Below are positions 8,340 to 16,767 of a stretch of 64,000 nucleotides of DNA, one piece after another. Numbering within the stretch: the first letter of the stretch is position 1; each line of letters starts with the position of its first letter. Below the pieces are notes generated by a model. The model was not told where the DNA came from, did not search any database, and saw only the letters and a list, made by a program, of their open reading frames with translations. This DNA comes from Minwuiaceae bacterium (GTDB lineage: Bacteria; Pseudomonadota; Alphaproteobacteria; Minwuiales; Minwuiaceae), in NCBI GenBank assembly GCA_028278525.1, contig JANQEE010000040.1, forward strand, positions 46,598 to 110,597. Direction: 5' to 3'. Position numbers and translations under genes: made by a program.

Positions 8340-9452
8340 TTATTGGCCGCCGGTCCGGATCTGATCCTCGATGCCGGCAAGCACGCCGGCCTGACCCTTC
8401 ACCGCTTCCGTGCCCTGCTTTGCGTTGTCCAACTCGGTCCAGGCGCGCAGCAGTATCAGTTGCAGCAGGGCGCCCTTTTGTTTCTGTACGTTATCGAGCA
8501 GGCCGTTGTTGCAGAGCTTCACGAAGTCGGTCGTCTCGCCCCCTTCCAGCGCCGAGATGCAGGCCACTTCGATCGCATCGAAGTTGATGTTTTCCAAGTA
8601 TTTTCGCTGCATATCGTGCAGCGTTTCAGCGATCTCCGTTTTCTGCTGGCCGGGGGCGATGGATCCGGCGGCGGTCGCCGTTGCCGTGGCGGCGCTGGTT
8701 GTCGCTGCCTCGAGTTTCTCCGCCAGTTCCTGTTCCAGGTTCCGGACGTTCCGTCTTGTCTGCTCCAGGTTCTCCTTTGCCGCCTGCGGCGCGTCCGCGC
8801 CGGCGGCATCGACGGCGGCCTGCGCCTGATCGTTCAACTCGCGGGCCGTCTTCAGGCTGTCCGCCGTCTCGCGCGCGTCCTTGAGCTTTTCCTGAGTGTC
8901 CAAAACGGCCTTGGCCGAGCCGTCCGCCGTACTGCCCAACGTCGCCAGCGAGCGGCCGAAGGCGCCACCGGCGATCTCGCCCAGCAGCATGGTGATCATG
9001 GTGTCGTCGAAGCGGGCCAGCATGACGGCGTAGGCCGTCTTCGAGATTGCGCCGTTGGCATAGGCCTCGCAGGCGCGGTAGAGCCCGTCCCTGAGCAACT
9101 GGATCGTCGCCAAGCGTTCGCCCAGCTGCGCCGCGCTCTCGGCCTGTGCCTGGCTGATCGCCATCGCGAGCTTCGGTTCGATCCCGGCGGGCAGGCCGCT
9201 CACCGCCAGCGAGCCGCCGAAGTTGCCGGACCGGCTGAGTGCCCTGGCGACGTCGGGGCTCGGCTCGGCGCAGGTCACGATGTTGCTGTCGCGCGTGACC
9301 TTGCTGATCGTGCGGATGTCGGCGCTCAGCAGCATGCTGTCGCCGGCGTTCAGGCTTTTCGTTTCCTTGGTTCGGCTGTCGATGGTTTCGCAGCCGGCAA
9401 TCGATCCCGCAATCAACGTTATGGACGCTAGACCGGTCAGCTTCGCCAACAT
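8340..9452 (-). CDS. coiled-coil lipoprotein of unknown function
   Basis: A 370-aa lipoprotein. The lipobox IAGC places the acylated cysteine at residue 21. The first 190 residues look globular. Residues of about 195-290 are rich in Ala, Glu, Lys and Gln and should form a coiled coil, with an Ala/Thr-rich linker (ATTSAATATATAAGS), then a helical C-terminal domain. ATG 9450-9452 is chosen because GGAGG sits 8 nt upstream and the lipobox then falls at the normal place. I recognise no named family. It could be a cell-envelope scaffold, but that is a guess from architecture. Confidence 0.75.
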   Translation of the reverse strand: MLAKLTGLASITLIAGSIAGCETIDSRTKETKSLNAGDSMLLSADIRTISKVTRDSNIVTCAEPSPDVARALSRSGNFGGSLAVSGLPAGIEPKLAMAISQAQAESAAQLGERLATIQLLRDGLYRACEAYANGAISKTAYAVMLARFDDTMITMLLGEIAGGAFGRSLATLGSTADGSAKAVLDTQEKLKDARETADSLKTARELNDQAQAAVDAAGADAPQAAKENLEQTRRNVRNLEQELAEKLEAATTSAATATATAAGSIAPGQQKTEIAETLHDMQRKYLENINFDAIEVACISALEGGETTDFVKLCNNGLLDNVQKQKGALLQLILLRAWTELDNAKQGTEAVKGQAGVLAGIEDQIRTGGQ

Positions 9453-9677
9453 CGTTTTGCCCTCCGTCAATGCACTTTCAATCGAAAATTGCTTGATCGT
9501 TTTACTGTTCGCGTATGATAGCAACGCAAACCGAAGCGCGGTGTCCAAAAAATGGCGGTGGCCGCCAGCGGCGGCCACCTGATCGTACGACCCTTTGCCC
9601 CAAGCTCGATCTTATCGCCGGCGGGCGCGACGACGCTGTGGGGTTTGCCACATATCGGGCAGGGACTGTCTGGAGGC

Positions 9678-10286
9678 TTAGGCGTCCCAGCTTGGCCGGC
9701 TGCGCAGGCGGTCGTCCCAGCGACGCAGGTTGGAGAGTTCTTCGGGGATTTCGATGCCGACGAAGCCCGCGATCATCGACGCCGTCATGCCGGTGATATC
9801 GGCGACGGAAAATCGGTCGCCGGTCAGGTAAGGCCGGCCATCGGCCAGTTCGCCGTCCAGCCAGGCCAGCTTCTTCATGGATGTCTCGCGTTGCGCTTCC
9901 GCGTATGCGGGCACCTGCATGACCCGGTCCTTGAAGAAGTCGAAGGTGTGCAGCGCAACGGCGCCGATGTTGGTCATAATCTCGATCTCGATGCGCCGGT
10001 TCCACATCTCGACTTTGGCGCGTTCGACAGCGTCGGCGCCGAACAGCGGCGGGTCCGGATACAACTCCTCGAAATAGCGGCAGATGGCGACGCTCTCGGT
10101 GATGATCGTGCCGTCGTCCAACTCCAGCACCGGTACGGCGCCCAGCGAGTTCTTCTTCAGGAACGCGGGCGAGCGCGCCTCGTTTTTTGGAATGTCGAGC
10201 CGTTCCGTCGGTACTTCGACACCTTTCTCCGCGAGGAAGATGCGCACGCGCCGGGGGTTGGGGGCAGCGCCGTCATAGAACTTCAT
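9678..10286 (-). CDS. glutathione S-transferase family protein
   Basis: A 202-aa cytosolic GST-like protein. The N-terminal thioredoxin-like domain has MKFYDGAAPNPRRVRIFLAEK and the cis-Pro region LGAVPVLELDDG followed by ITESVAICRY, which binds the glutathione gamma-glutamyl part. The C-terminal helical domain has the conserved LTGDRFSVADI N-capping box. AGGAG precedes the ATG. It is divergent from the ArsR regulator across an AT-rich palindromic region, so that regulator may control it. Substrate unknown. Confidence 0.9.
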   Translation of the reverse strand: MKFYDGAAPNPRRVRIFLAEKGVEVPTERLDIPKNEARSPAFLKKNSLGAVPVLELDDGTIITESVAICRYFEELYPDPPLFGADAVERAKVEMWNRRIEIEIMTNIGAVALHTFDFFKDRVMQVPAYAEAQRETSMKKLAWLDGELADGRPYLTGDRFSVADITGMTASMIAGFVGIEIPEELSNLRRWDDRLRSRPSWDA

Positions 10287-10333
10287 GGGGTTCTCCTAAT
10301 TGATCCGTTGGCCGAAATTTGATACAGTGTATG

Positions 10334-10369
10334 GCAATATAAACATATGATCAATAGGTGATATATTGC
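10334..10369. promoter_or_regulatory. candidate ArsR-family operator
   Basis: Perfect 8-bp inverted arms GCAATATA (10334-10341) and TATATTGC (10362-10369) flank a 20-nt AT-rich centre in a high-GC genome. The element lies between the divergent GST gene and the ArsR gene, and its right arm covers the TTG start of the regulator. This is the expected place for an autoregulatory operator that also controls the GST gene. Binding is inferred. Confidence 0.6.
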
Positions 10370-10680
10370 TGGACGCTACGTTCTCGGCCCTGTCCGACCC
10401 AACCCGCCGCGGCATCCTGGAATTCCTCGCCGACGGCGACCTGTCGGTCGGCGAACTGGTCGACGAGTTCTCGATCTCCCAGTCCGCCGTGTCTCGCCAC
10501 TTGCAGGTGCTGGAACATGCCGGCCTGGTGACCCGGCGGCGGGATGGTCAGCGCCGGCTCTGCTCGCTCAACGGCGAACCCCTACGCGAAGCCGACGAAT
10601 GGATCGCCCGCTATCGCGCCTTCTGGGAAGCCCGCCTGGACCGGCTGGACAAGGTCTTGCGTGCAGAGCGCCGGAAATAG
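10366..10680 (+). CDS. ArsR/SmtB family transcriptional regulator
   Basis: A 104-aa winged-helix repressor. LSDPTRRGILEFLADGDLSVGELV is the typical N-terminal half, and ISQSAVSRHLQVLEHAGLV is the recognition helix region. No metal-binding cysteine pair is visible, which fits the subgroup that partners with SRPBCC proteins rather than metal sensors. The start is TTG, preceded by AGGTG; no ATG fits. It is followed after 11 nt by the SRPBCC gene. Confidence 0.9.
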   Translation: MLDATFSALSDPTRRGILEFLADGDLSVGELVDEFSISQSAVSRHLQVLEHAGLVTRRRDGQRRLCSLNGEPLREADEWIARYRAFWEARLDRLDKVLRAERRK

Positions 10681-10691
10681 GAGGGACGGCC

Positions 10692-11171
10692 ATGGATCGC
10701 GCTCTCGACAATCTACGCGGTACGGAAACAGTCGAAGTCCGCCGCCGGTTCGACGCCAGCCCGGAAGAGGTGTTTCGCGCCTGGGTGACGCCCCGTCTGA
10801 TCGAGCAGTGGTGGGGGCCGGAGGGATTCCGGACCACGGTCGCAAGCCTCGACCTCCGGGTCGGCGGCGCCTTTCGCTTCGACATGTTGTCGCCGACCGG
10901 CAGCCGCGGAGCGACCGCCGGGATATACCGCGAGATCGACCCGCCGCGCCGCCTCGTGTTCGATGCCACAGAACACTGCAACTGCGACCTGCCTTCAGGC
11001 GAAATGCCGCAACTGGACCCGGCGCGCGTCATCGTTGCCTTCGTCGGGCGCGGCGCGGGGACGGAAGTCACCGTCACCCACGCCGGCCTCTCGTCGGCCG
11101 CCATCGGCCTCCGCGTCGACGGCGGCTGGTCCAGCAGCCTGGGGCGGCTGGCGGCGGTTCTCTCGTTCTAA
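10692..11171 (+). CDS. SRPBCC/AHSA1 domain protein
   Basis: A 159-aa START-like ligand-binding protein of the activator-of-Hsp90-ATPase-1 type. VEVRRRFDASPEEVFRAWVTP, then QWWGPEGF, and GGAFRFDM are typical of the family. Pairs of an ArsR regulator followed by an SRPBCC gene are very common in bacteria; the ligand is generally unknown. GGAGGG stands 8 nt before the ATG. The C terminus (WSSSLGRLAAVLSF) is normal, so the gene looks intact. Confidence 0.88.
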   Translation: MDRALDNLRGTETVEVRRRFDASPEEVFRAWVTPRLIEQWWGPEGFRTTVASLDLRVGGAFRFDMLSPTGSRGATAGIYREIDPPRRLVFDATEHCNCDLPSGEMPQLDPARVIVAFVGRGAGTEVTVTHAGLSSAAIGLRVDGGWSSSLGRLAAVLSF

Positions 11172-11276
11172 GCTGAACCGGCACGCCAGGGTCCGTCGCT
11201 GCGCCGGGACAGTAAGGCAGGATTCGGCGGCCTTGCCGGCTGTCCGCCGGCCGGAGGTTTACGGGCGGCCGGTCGG

Positions 11277-12083
11277 TCAGCCGAATTCGCAGTTACCGGC
11301 GACCTGGTTGTTCATCTCATCCGATTCGTCGATTTCGTTCGCCGGGTCGACGGTTGCGAGAAAGCTGTAAGACGCGCCGCCGGCCGTCGGGGCCGGGTCG
11401 AGTTCGACCTGCTGGCCGGGGTCCAGGCCCGGCGTGGGCAACTCAAGAGGCGGCATGTCCTCGATGTTTACCAGGGTGACCGTCGCGGGCGAGAGTCCTT
11501 GCCCCTCGTTGGTGACGGTTACGGTGAGTGCGTCGACCCCACAGTCGGTGCTGACGGCGAGGTCGACCAACTGATAGCCATGAACCTGCTTGTGAAGCGT
11601 GGTATGGACGGTCGTGACGATAAGGCGGGTGTCCTCGGATGAGATCATGACGTATCCCTTGAGGAGCGGTGTATCGGGATCGATGTCCTCCCCCGATGGA
11701 TCCTCTGCCAGCGCCTGGCGTATGTCGTCGCAGTTCATGAAATAGCCCCTGTAGTAGCCGTGTATTCGCTGGACAGTCGACGTGCTGGGCGGCGTGCCCG
11801 GATACACGAAGGCGACGCGCCAGCCGGTGGTGACGTTGTCGTCGATCGGGTTCATGGAGCTGATTTCCGTGCGATAGACGGCGTTGACCAGTGGATCGTT
11901 TGTCGTCGTCTCGCCGCACACGTACTTCGCGGCGAACACGCTGTTGTTTCCCTCTTCGATACGCATCACCCGTTCCACGTCTATGGAAAGGCCGGCGCCG
12001 ACACCGGTAACGACGCCGTCTTGCGTGCAGCCGCCCAACGCAAGTCCGGCGAGGGCCATAGTACGTAAAGTCGGCTTTGCCAT
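11277..12083 (-). CDS. lipoprotein with CARDB-like C-terminal domain
   Basis: A 268-aa lipoprotein, acylated at Cys19 (lipobox LGGC). The middle part is not recognised. Residues of about 185-262 resemble a CARDB-type beta-sandwich, with VTVTNEGQGLSPATVTL and the ending DESDEMNNQVAGNC. Five further cysteines suggest disulfides in the periplasm or at the surface. AGGAG lies 8 nt before the ATG. It is transcribed toward the SRPBCC gene (convergent) and has no operon partner. An adhesion or envelope role is possible but not shown. Confidence 0.72.
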   Translation of the reverse strand: MAKPTLRTMALAGLALGGCTQDGVVTGVGAGLSIDVERVMRIEEGNNSVFAAKYVCGETTTNDPLVNAVYRTEISSMNPIDDNVTTGWRVAFVYPGTPPSTSTVQRIHGYYRGYFMNCDDIRQALAEDPSGEDIDPDTPLLKGYVMISSEDTRLIVTTVHTTLHKQVHGYQLVDLAVSTDCGVDALTVTVTNEGQGLSPATVTLVNIEDMPPLELPTPGLDPGQQVELDPAPTAGGASYSFLATVDPANEIDESDEMNNQVAGNCEFG

Positions 12084-12441
12084 AGGGCTACTCCTCTCAA
12101 TTCACGCTGAGAATCGGATTCCGGACGCCGCTGCCGACGAGGCCGAACGGCGTTACGCCACGTCCGGCTCTTAGCTACCGGCGCGTCTCCCAAACCGGAA
12201 CCCGAGAAAGGACACAACGGGCATGCAGGATTGCATTACGTGTGGAAATGTCGCCTTGGGAGCGTGTCCGTCCTTCGCGGTGATGCTTCATCATCCTCCA
12301 TGGAGGGCCCGTGATTTCCCCGTCTGGGCCGATTTGACGTTTACGTAAACGTCAAGGATAATTGCTATAGGCTTCCGGGGCCTGCTAAGGGTAGGCCCGC
12401 CCAGTGGCCGCGTCGCCGCCAAGCCGAAAGGAATTCCCGAT
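12084..12441. other. 358-nt intergenic control region
   Basis: This divergent spacer has no convincing gene. It holds a 12-bp palindrome CCTCCATGGAGG at 12295-12306 and the promoter/operator at 12334-12362 described separately. A 41-codon frame (12223-12348, CITCGN near its start) runs into the operator and is not called. Confidence 0.7.
12334..12362 (+). promoter_or_regulatory. sigma70-type promoter with a 22-bp palindromic operator
   Basis: TTGACG (12334-12339), a 17-nt spacer and GATAAT (12357-12362) make a near-consensus promoter. A perfect palindrome with half-site TTGACGTTTAC fills 12334-12355, covering the -35 box and spacer, so a bound dimer would block RNA polymerase. The GTTTACGTAAAC core resembles sites of MerR-type regulators of branched-chain acyl-CoA degradation (LiuR), but the regulator is not in the window. 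The promoter faces the operon starting at 12442. Confidence 0.75.
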
Positions 12442-13494
12442 TTGACCGATCACCGTCCCGACGATCCATTGACCTATCCCGTCGGCCGCCGGCCGGACCA
12501 TGCCGAATGCGTGGAGGTCGCGCCCGGGGTGCAGTGGATCCGGATGCAGATCCCGATCCCGGGCCTGGATTTCATCAATCTCTGGCTGATCGAGGACGGC
12601 GACGGTTGGACCATCGTCGACACCGGGCTCCGCAGTAAGAAGACCCAGGCCTGGTGGGAGGAGATCTTCGCCAAGTATCTCGGCGGCAAGCCTGTCACCC
12701 GTGTCATCTGTACCCACTTTCACCCGGACCATATGGGGCTGGCCGGCTGGCTGGTGGAACGTTTCCCGGGCGCCGTGCTTTGGATGTCCTTCGGCGAGTG
12801 GTCGTTCGGCCGGATGCTCTGGCTGGACACGCAAGAGGAAATGCCCGAGGAAGTGGTCCGCTTTTACCGCCGCCTCGGCTGGGGCGAGCAGGCGCTGGCC
12901 GCTTTCCGCAAGCGGGGCTACAACTTCTATTCCCAGGTCGTCTACGACGTGCCGCACGGCGTCCGTCGCATCGTCGACGGCGAGAGTTTCCAGATCGGCG
13001 GCCGCGCCTGGCGGGTGATCGTCGGCCAGGGTCATTCGCCGGAGCATGCCTGCTTGTACTGCGCCGAACTTGGCCTGCTGATTTCCGGCGACCAGATCCT
13101 GCCGCGCATCACGCCGCATATCGGCATCTATCCGAGCGAGCCGGACGGCAACCCGCTTCAGCTCTATATCGACTCGATCGACATATTCCGGCCGCTGCCG
13201 GCCGATACGCTGGTGCTGCCGGCGCACGGCGATCCGTTCCGCGGCCTGCCGCTCCGGCTCGACGCGTTGGCGCACCATCACGACGTGCGGCTGGAGCGGC
13301 TCTACGTTGCCTGCGACAAGCCGCAGACGGCACTGGAGGTCGTGCCGGCGATGTTCTCGCGCAAGCTAAAACCCGACGATATGCGGCTCGCGTCCGCCGA
13401 GGGCGTGGCGCACCTGCATTGCCTGATGGGCATGGGCAGGGTCGTGCGCGAAATGGCTTCCGACGGTGTCTACCGCTATCGCCGAGCCGCCTGA
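12442..13494 (+). CDS. MBL-fold metallo-hydrolase
   Basis: A 350-aa metallo-beta-lactamase-fold hydrolase. The dinuclear metal motif HFHPDH is at 92-97, with further ligand regions GHSPEHA near 195, SGDQIL near 213 and PAHGDPF near 257. The C-terminal helical extension is typical of the glyoxalase-II-like/lactonase-like subgroup that often accompanies acyl-CoA catabolism. The start is TTG with AAAGGAA 7 nt upstream. It is the first gene after the palindromic operator and is followed 35 nt later by the enoyl-CoA hydratase gene. Lactone or thioester hydrolysis is plausible given the Baeyer-Villiger-type enzyme in the operon. Confidence 0.88.
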   Translation: MTDHRPDDPLTYPVGRRPDHAECVEVAPGVQWIRMQIPIPGLDFINLWLIEDGDGWTIVDTGLRSKKTQAWWEEIFAKYLGGKPVTRVICTHFHPDHMGLAGWLVERFPGAVLWMSFGEWSFGRMLWLDTQEEMPEEVVRFYRRLGWGEQALAAFRKRGYNFYSQVVYDVPHGVRRIVDGESFQIGGRAWRVIVGQGHSPEHACLYCAELGLLISGDQILPRITPHIGIYPSEPDGNPLQLYIDSIDIFRPLPADTLVLPAHGDPFRGLPLRLDALAHHHDVRLERLYVACDKPQTALEVVPAMFSRKLKPDDMRLASAEGVAHLHCLMGMGRVVREMASDGVYRYRRAA

Positions 13495-13529
13495 CACCCA
13501 ATCATCGAAACCCAGGGAGGAGACTTGAA

Positions 13530-14330
13530 ATGACCGATCATCTGCTGACCGAAATCGATGGGCCGATCGCCTACGCCACCTTCAATCGGCCGGAAACGCG
13601 CAATGCGCTGTCGCTGGAAATGCGCCAGCGCATGGGCGAATTCCTGACCGAGATCGAGCATGACGACAGCGTGCGTTGCCTGATCCTGCGCGGCAGCGGC
13701 GACCATTTTATGGCCGGCGGCGACGTGAAAAGCATGGCAGAGATCGTCAAGACCACCACCGCCGCCGAACGGCGCGGCATGTTCGAGGCGCGGATTCACA
13801 ATCTGCACCCGATGATCTTCGCCTTGCGCCGGCTGCGTAAGCCGGTAATCGGCTCGGTCCAGGGCGGCTGCGCCGGGGCGGGTTTGAGCTTCCTGCTTGC
13901 CTGCGACATGGCCGTCGCGGCCGACAACGCCTTCTTCACCCTGGCCTACATCCATATCGGCACCAGCCCGGACGCCTCCGGCACCTTCTTCCTGCCGCGC
14001 ACCGTCGGCATGAAAAAGGCGATGGAGATCGCCATGCTGGGCGACCGCTTCGACGCGGCGACGGCTGAAAGCCTCGGCATCGTCAATCGCGTGGTGCCCG
14101 CCGACAACCTGGCGGTCGAAACCCGCGCGCTGGCCGATCGCCTTGCCGCGGGCCCGGCGCACGCCATCGGCAACACCAAGGAACTGCTCAACGCCTCGCT
14201 CGGCAACAGCCTCGAAGCCCACCTCGCGAGGGAAGCCGAGAGCTTCGCCGACTGCTCGACGACCGAGGACTGGGCGGAGGGCGTCACCGCGTTCGCCGAG
14301 AAGCGCAAGCCTCAGTTCAAGGGCCGCTGA
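13530..14330 (+). CDS. enoyl-CoA hydratase/isomerase (PaaG-like active site)
   Basis: A 266-aa crotonase. The first oxyanion-hole element is FMAGGD at 60-65 and the second is QGGCAGAGL near 115. At the position where hydratases carry the second catalytic Glu, the sequence reads SPDASG, an Asp as in PaaG-type isomerases, so isomerase or hydrolase chemistry is as likely as hydration. GGGAGGAG precedes the ATG. It lies between the MBL hydrolase and the flavin monooxygenase, 16 nt before the latter. Confidence 0.9.
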   Translation: MTDHLLTEIDGPIAYATFNRPETRNALSLEMRQRMGEFLTEIEHDDSVRCLILRGSGDHFMAGGDVKSMAEIVKTTTAAERRGMFEARIHNLHPMIFALRRLRKPVIGSVQGGCAGAGLSFLLACDMAVAADNAFFTLAYIHIGTSPDASGTFFLPRTVGMKKAMEIAMLGDRFDAATAESLGIVNRVVPADNLAVETRALADRLAAGPAHAIGNTKELLNASLGNSLEAHLAREAESFADCSTTEDWAEGVTAFAEKRKPQFKGR

Positions 14331-14346
14331 ACCTTCGGCGTATCCC

Positions 14347-15834
14347 ATGAGCACGCAAGCAACGGAAAATCCGACGGCGGATGTGCGTCGCGACCTCCGG
14401 TTCGTCATTATCGGTGCCGGCATGTCCGGCATCCTGACCGCGATCAAGCTGCAGGAGAGGGGCGTAACCGACTTCACGATCTACGAGAAGGCGGATCGCC
14501 TCGGCGGCACCTGGCGAGACAACACCTATCCCGGTCTGTCCTGCGACGTACCGTCCCACCTCTACAGCTATTCGTTCGAACCCAACCCCGACTGGAGCCA
14601 TCGGTTCTCGCCGGGCGCCGAGATCCTGGCCTATTTCGAGAAGGTCACCAAGAAATACGGCGTCGAGCGTTTCATCAGGTTCAACAAGGAAATCGCGCAG
14701 ACCGAATATAGAGACGGCCGGTGGCACCTTGAGACCAAGGACGGAACGAAGGACGTCGCCGACGTGGTGATCGCGGCGACCGGCGTGCTGCACCACCCGG
14801 TCTATCCCGACATCGACGGCCTGGACAGTTTCGAAGGCGTCTGCTTCCACAGTGCCCGCTGGGACCATTCCGTACCGCTGGACGGCAAGCGGGTCGGCAT
14901 CGTCGGCACCGGGTCGACCGGCGTGCAGATCGTACCGGCCATCGTCGACCGGGTCGCCAAGGTATCGCTGTTCCAACGCACGGCGCAGTGGATTGTGCCG
15001 CTGCCCAACCCGGAACACAGCGAACAGGAGAAGGCGGCCTTCCGCGCCTCGCCCGAGTTGATGCGGGAGACGTACCTCTATCTGGCGGAGCGTTTTCAGA
15101 ACACCTTCGCCCGCGCCGTTGTCGGCGACCGGGAACAGATGGCCAAGATCGAGGAAGCCTGTCGCACCAACCTGGAAGAAAACGTCCAAGATCCCGAACT
15201 CAGGCGGAAACTGACGCCGGACTACAAGGTCGCGTGCAAGCGCCTGATCATGTCGGACGCGTTCTATCCGGCGATCCAGAAACCGAGTGCGGAGCTGGTC
15301 GCCGAAGGCATCGATCGGATCGAACCCGGCGGCATCCGCACCGCTGACGGGCGCTTACACGAACTCGACGTGCTGGTGCTGGCGACCGGCTTCGACGGCC
15401 ACCGCTTCATGCGGCCGATGCAGGTGATCGGCCAGGGCGGCGTCAGCCTCGACCAGGCCTGGGCCAACGGCAACGAGGCGCACCGCGCCGTCGCCGTGCC
15501 GGGCTTTCCCAACTTCTTCATGCTGGCCGGCCCGAACAGCCCGATCGGCAATTTCTCGCTGATCATGATCTCGGAGATGCAGCTCAACTACATCCTGCAG
15601 CTCGTCGATCTGGTGCAGAAGGGAAACTGCCGGGCGGTCGTGCCGAAGCAGGAGGCGACGGCCCGCTTTAACGCCGCGATCAGGGAAGCCATGCCGGGCA
15701 CCGTCTGGGTCACCGGCTGCCGCTCCTGGTACCTCGACAAGAACGGCAATCCGGCGATGTGGCCGTGGACCTTCGAACGCTTCGAACAGGACATGAAGCA
15801 GCCCGACCTGGACGAATACGAACTGATCGCCTGA
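14347..15834 (+). CDS. flavin-containing Baeyer-Villiger-type monooxygenase
   Basis: A 495-aa NADPH/FAD monooxygenase. The FAD Rossmann motif GAGMSG is at 23-28, and the NADPH motif GTGSTG lies near 185. Between them is FEGVCFHSARWD, which fits the BVMO fingerprint FxGxxxHxxxW. Such enzymes insert oxygen next to a ketone to give an ester or lactone; an MBL-fold hydrolase two genes upstream could open such a product. Length is normal. The substrate (cyclic ketone, terpenoid, steroid or other) cannot be read from sequence. Confidence 0.9.
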   Translation: MSTQATENPTADVRRDLRFVIIGAGMSGILTAIKLQERGVTDFTIYEKADRLGGTWRDNTYPGLSCDVPSHLYSYSFEPNPDWSHRFSPGAEILAYFEKVTKKYGVERFIRFNKEIAQTEYRDGRWHLETKDGTKDVADVVIAATGVLHHPVYPDIDGLDSFEGVCFHSARWDHSVPLDGKRVGIVGTGSTGVQIVPAIVDRVAKVSLFQRTAQWIVPLPNPEHSEQEKAAFRASPELMRETYLYLAERFQNTFARAVVGDREQMAKIEEACRTNLEENVQDPELRRKLTPDYKVACKRLIMSDAFYPAIQKPSAELVAEGIDRIEPGGIRTADGRLHELDVLVLATGFDGHRFMRPMQVIGQGGVSLDQAWANGNEAHRAVAVPGFPNFFMLAGPNSPIGNFSLIMISEMQLNYILQLVDLVQKGNCRAVVPKQEATARFNAAIREAMPGTVWVTGCRSWYLDKNGNPAMWPWTFERFEQDMKQPDLDEYELIA

Positions 15835-15928
15835 CGTTAGGAGCGCGGCGAGCTGTTAGCCGCTCCTCATGCCGATCTTTTTCTGGTTTAGTAAGGCTGC
15901 GATCAACCGGAAATGGCAGGAGGCGGGC

Positions 15929-16753
15929 ATGGCGACCCTGGCCGGCAAGACCTTGTTTATCACCGGCGCGAGCCGCGGCATCGGTCTGGCGATCGGTCTG
16001 CGCGCCGCCAAAGACGGCGCCAACGTGGCAATCGCGGCGAAGACGGCGGAGTCGCATCCCAAACTGCCGGGCACCATCTACACGGCGGCGGAGGAGATCG
16101 AAGCGGCCGGCGGCAAGGCGCTGCCGCTGATCGTCGACGTGCGCGAGGAAGAACAGGTCGAAGCGGCGGTGGAGAAGACCGTTGAGGCCTTCGGTGGCAT
16201 CGACATTCTGGTCAACAACGCGTCGGCGATCAGCATGACGGGCACCTTGGAAACGCCGATGAAGCGTTTCGACCTGATGCATCAGGTCAATGTCCGCGGC
16301 ACCTTTCTCTGCAGCCAGAAATGCATTCCGCATCTCCGCCAGTCCAAGAACCCGCATGTGCTCAACCTCTCCCCGCCGCTCAACTTCGAAGCCCGCTGGT
16401 TCGGGCCGCACGTAGCCTATTCGATGGCGAAATACGGCATGAGTCTCTGCGTGCTGGGTATGGCGGAGGAGTTCCGGCGCAACGGCATCGCGTTCAACGC
16501 GCTCTGGCCGCGCACCGCTATCGACACGGCGGCCATGGCCATGCTCGGCGGGCCGGACGCGGCCAAGCGTTGCCGCAAGCCGGAGATCATGGCCGACGCG
16601 GCGCATGTCATTCTGACCCGCGACGCCCGGCTCTGCACCGGCAGCTACTTCATCGACGACGAAGTGCTGGCGGCGGAAGGCAAGACCGACCTGTCGGAAT
16701 ACCTGCATCCCGGCGGCCGCGAAGAAGACCTGCTGCCGGACTTCTTCGTCTGA
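15929..16753 (+). CDS. SDR family oxidoreductase (HSDL2-like)
   Basis: A 274-aa NAD(P)-dependent short-chain dehydrogenase. TGASRGIGLAI is the cofactor motif, NNASAI follows, and YSMAK supplies the catalytic Tyr and Lys. The protein resembles the bacterial SDR domain of the HSDL2 group, which has a proline-rich NLSPPLNF at the catalytic Ser segment. The start ATG 15929 follows GCAGGAGG. It is the fourth gene of the plus-strand catabolic run, 94 nt after the monooxygenase, and could oxidise the alcohol that feeds it. Confidence 0.88.
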   Translation: MATLAGKTLFITGASRGIGLAIGLRAAKDGANVAIAAKTAESHPKLPGTIYTAAEEIEAAGGKALPLIVDVREEEQVEAAVEKTVEAFGGIDILVNNASAISMTGTLETPMKRFDLMHQVNVRGTFLCSQKCIPHLRQSKNPHVLNLSPPLNFEARWFGPHVAYSMAKYGMSLCVLGMAEEFRRNGIAFNALWPRTAIDTAAMAMLGGPDAAKRCRKPEIMADAAHVILTRDARLCTGSYFIDDEVLAAEGKTDLSEYLHPGGREEDLLPDFFV

Positions 16754-16767
16754 GTGCCGGTATCGCG

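Noticed and set aside
12223..12348. 41-codon frame starting MQDCITCGNVALGACPSF with AAAGGA 11 nt upstream
   Set aside because: It runs through the palindromic operator and ends inside it, has no family and no operon context. A CxxC micro-protein is possible but not supported.
12442..13494. Reading the MBL-fold protein as a beta-lactamase
   Set aside because: The sequence has the glyoxalase-II/lactonase-like layout and catabolic neighbours; nothing indicates antibiotic hydrolysis.
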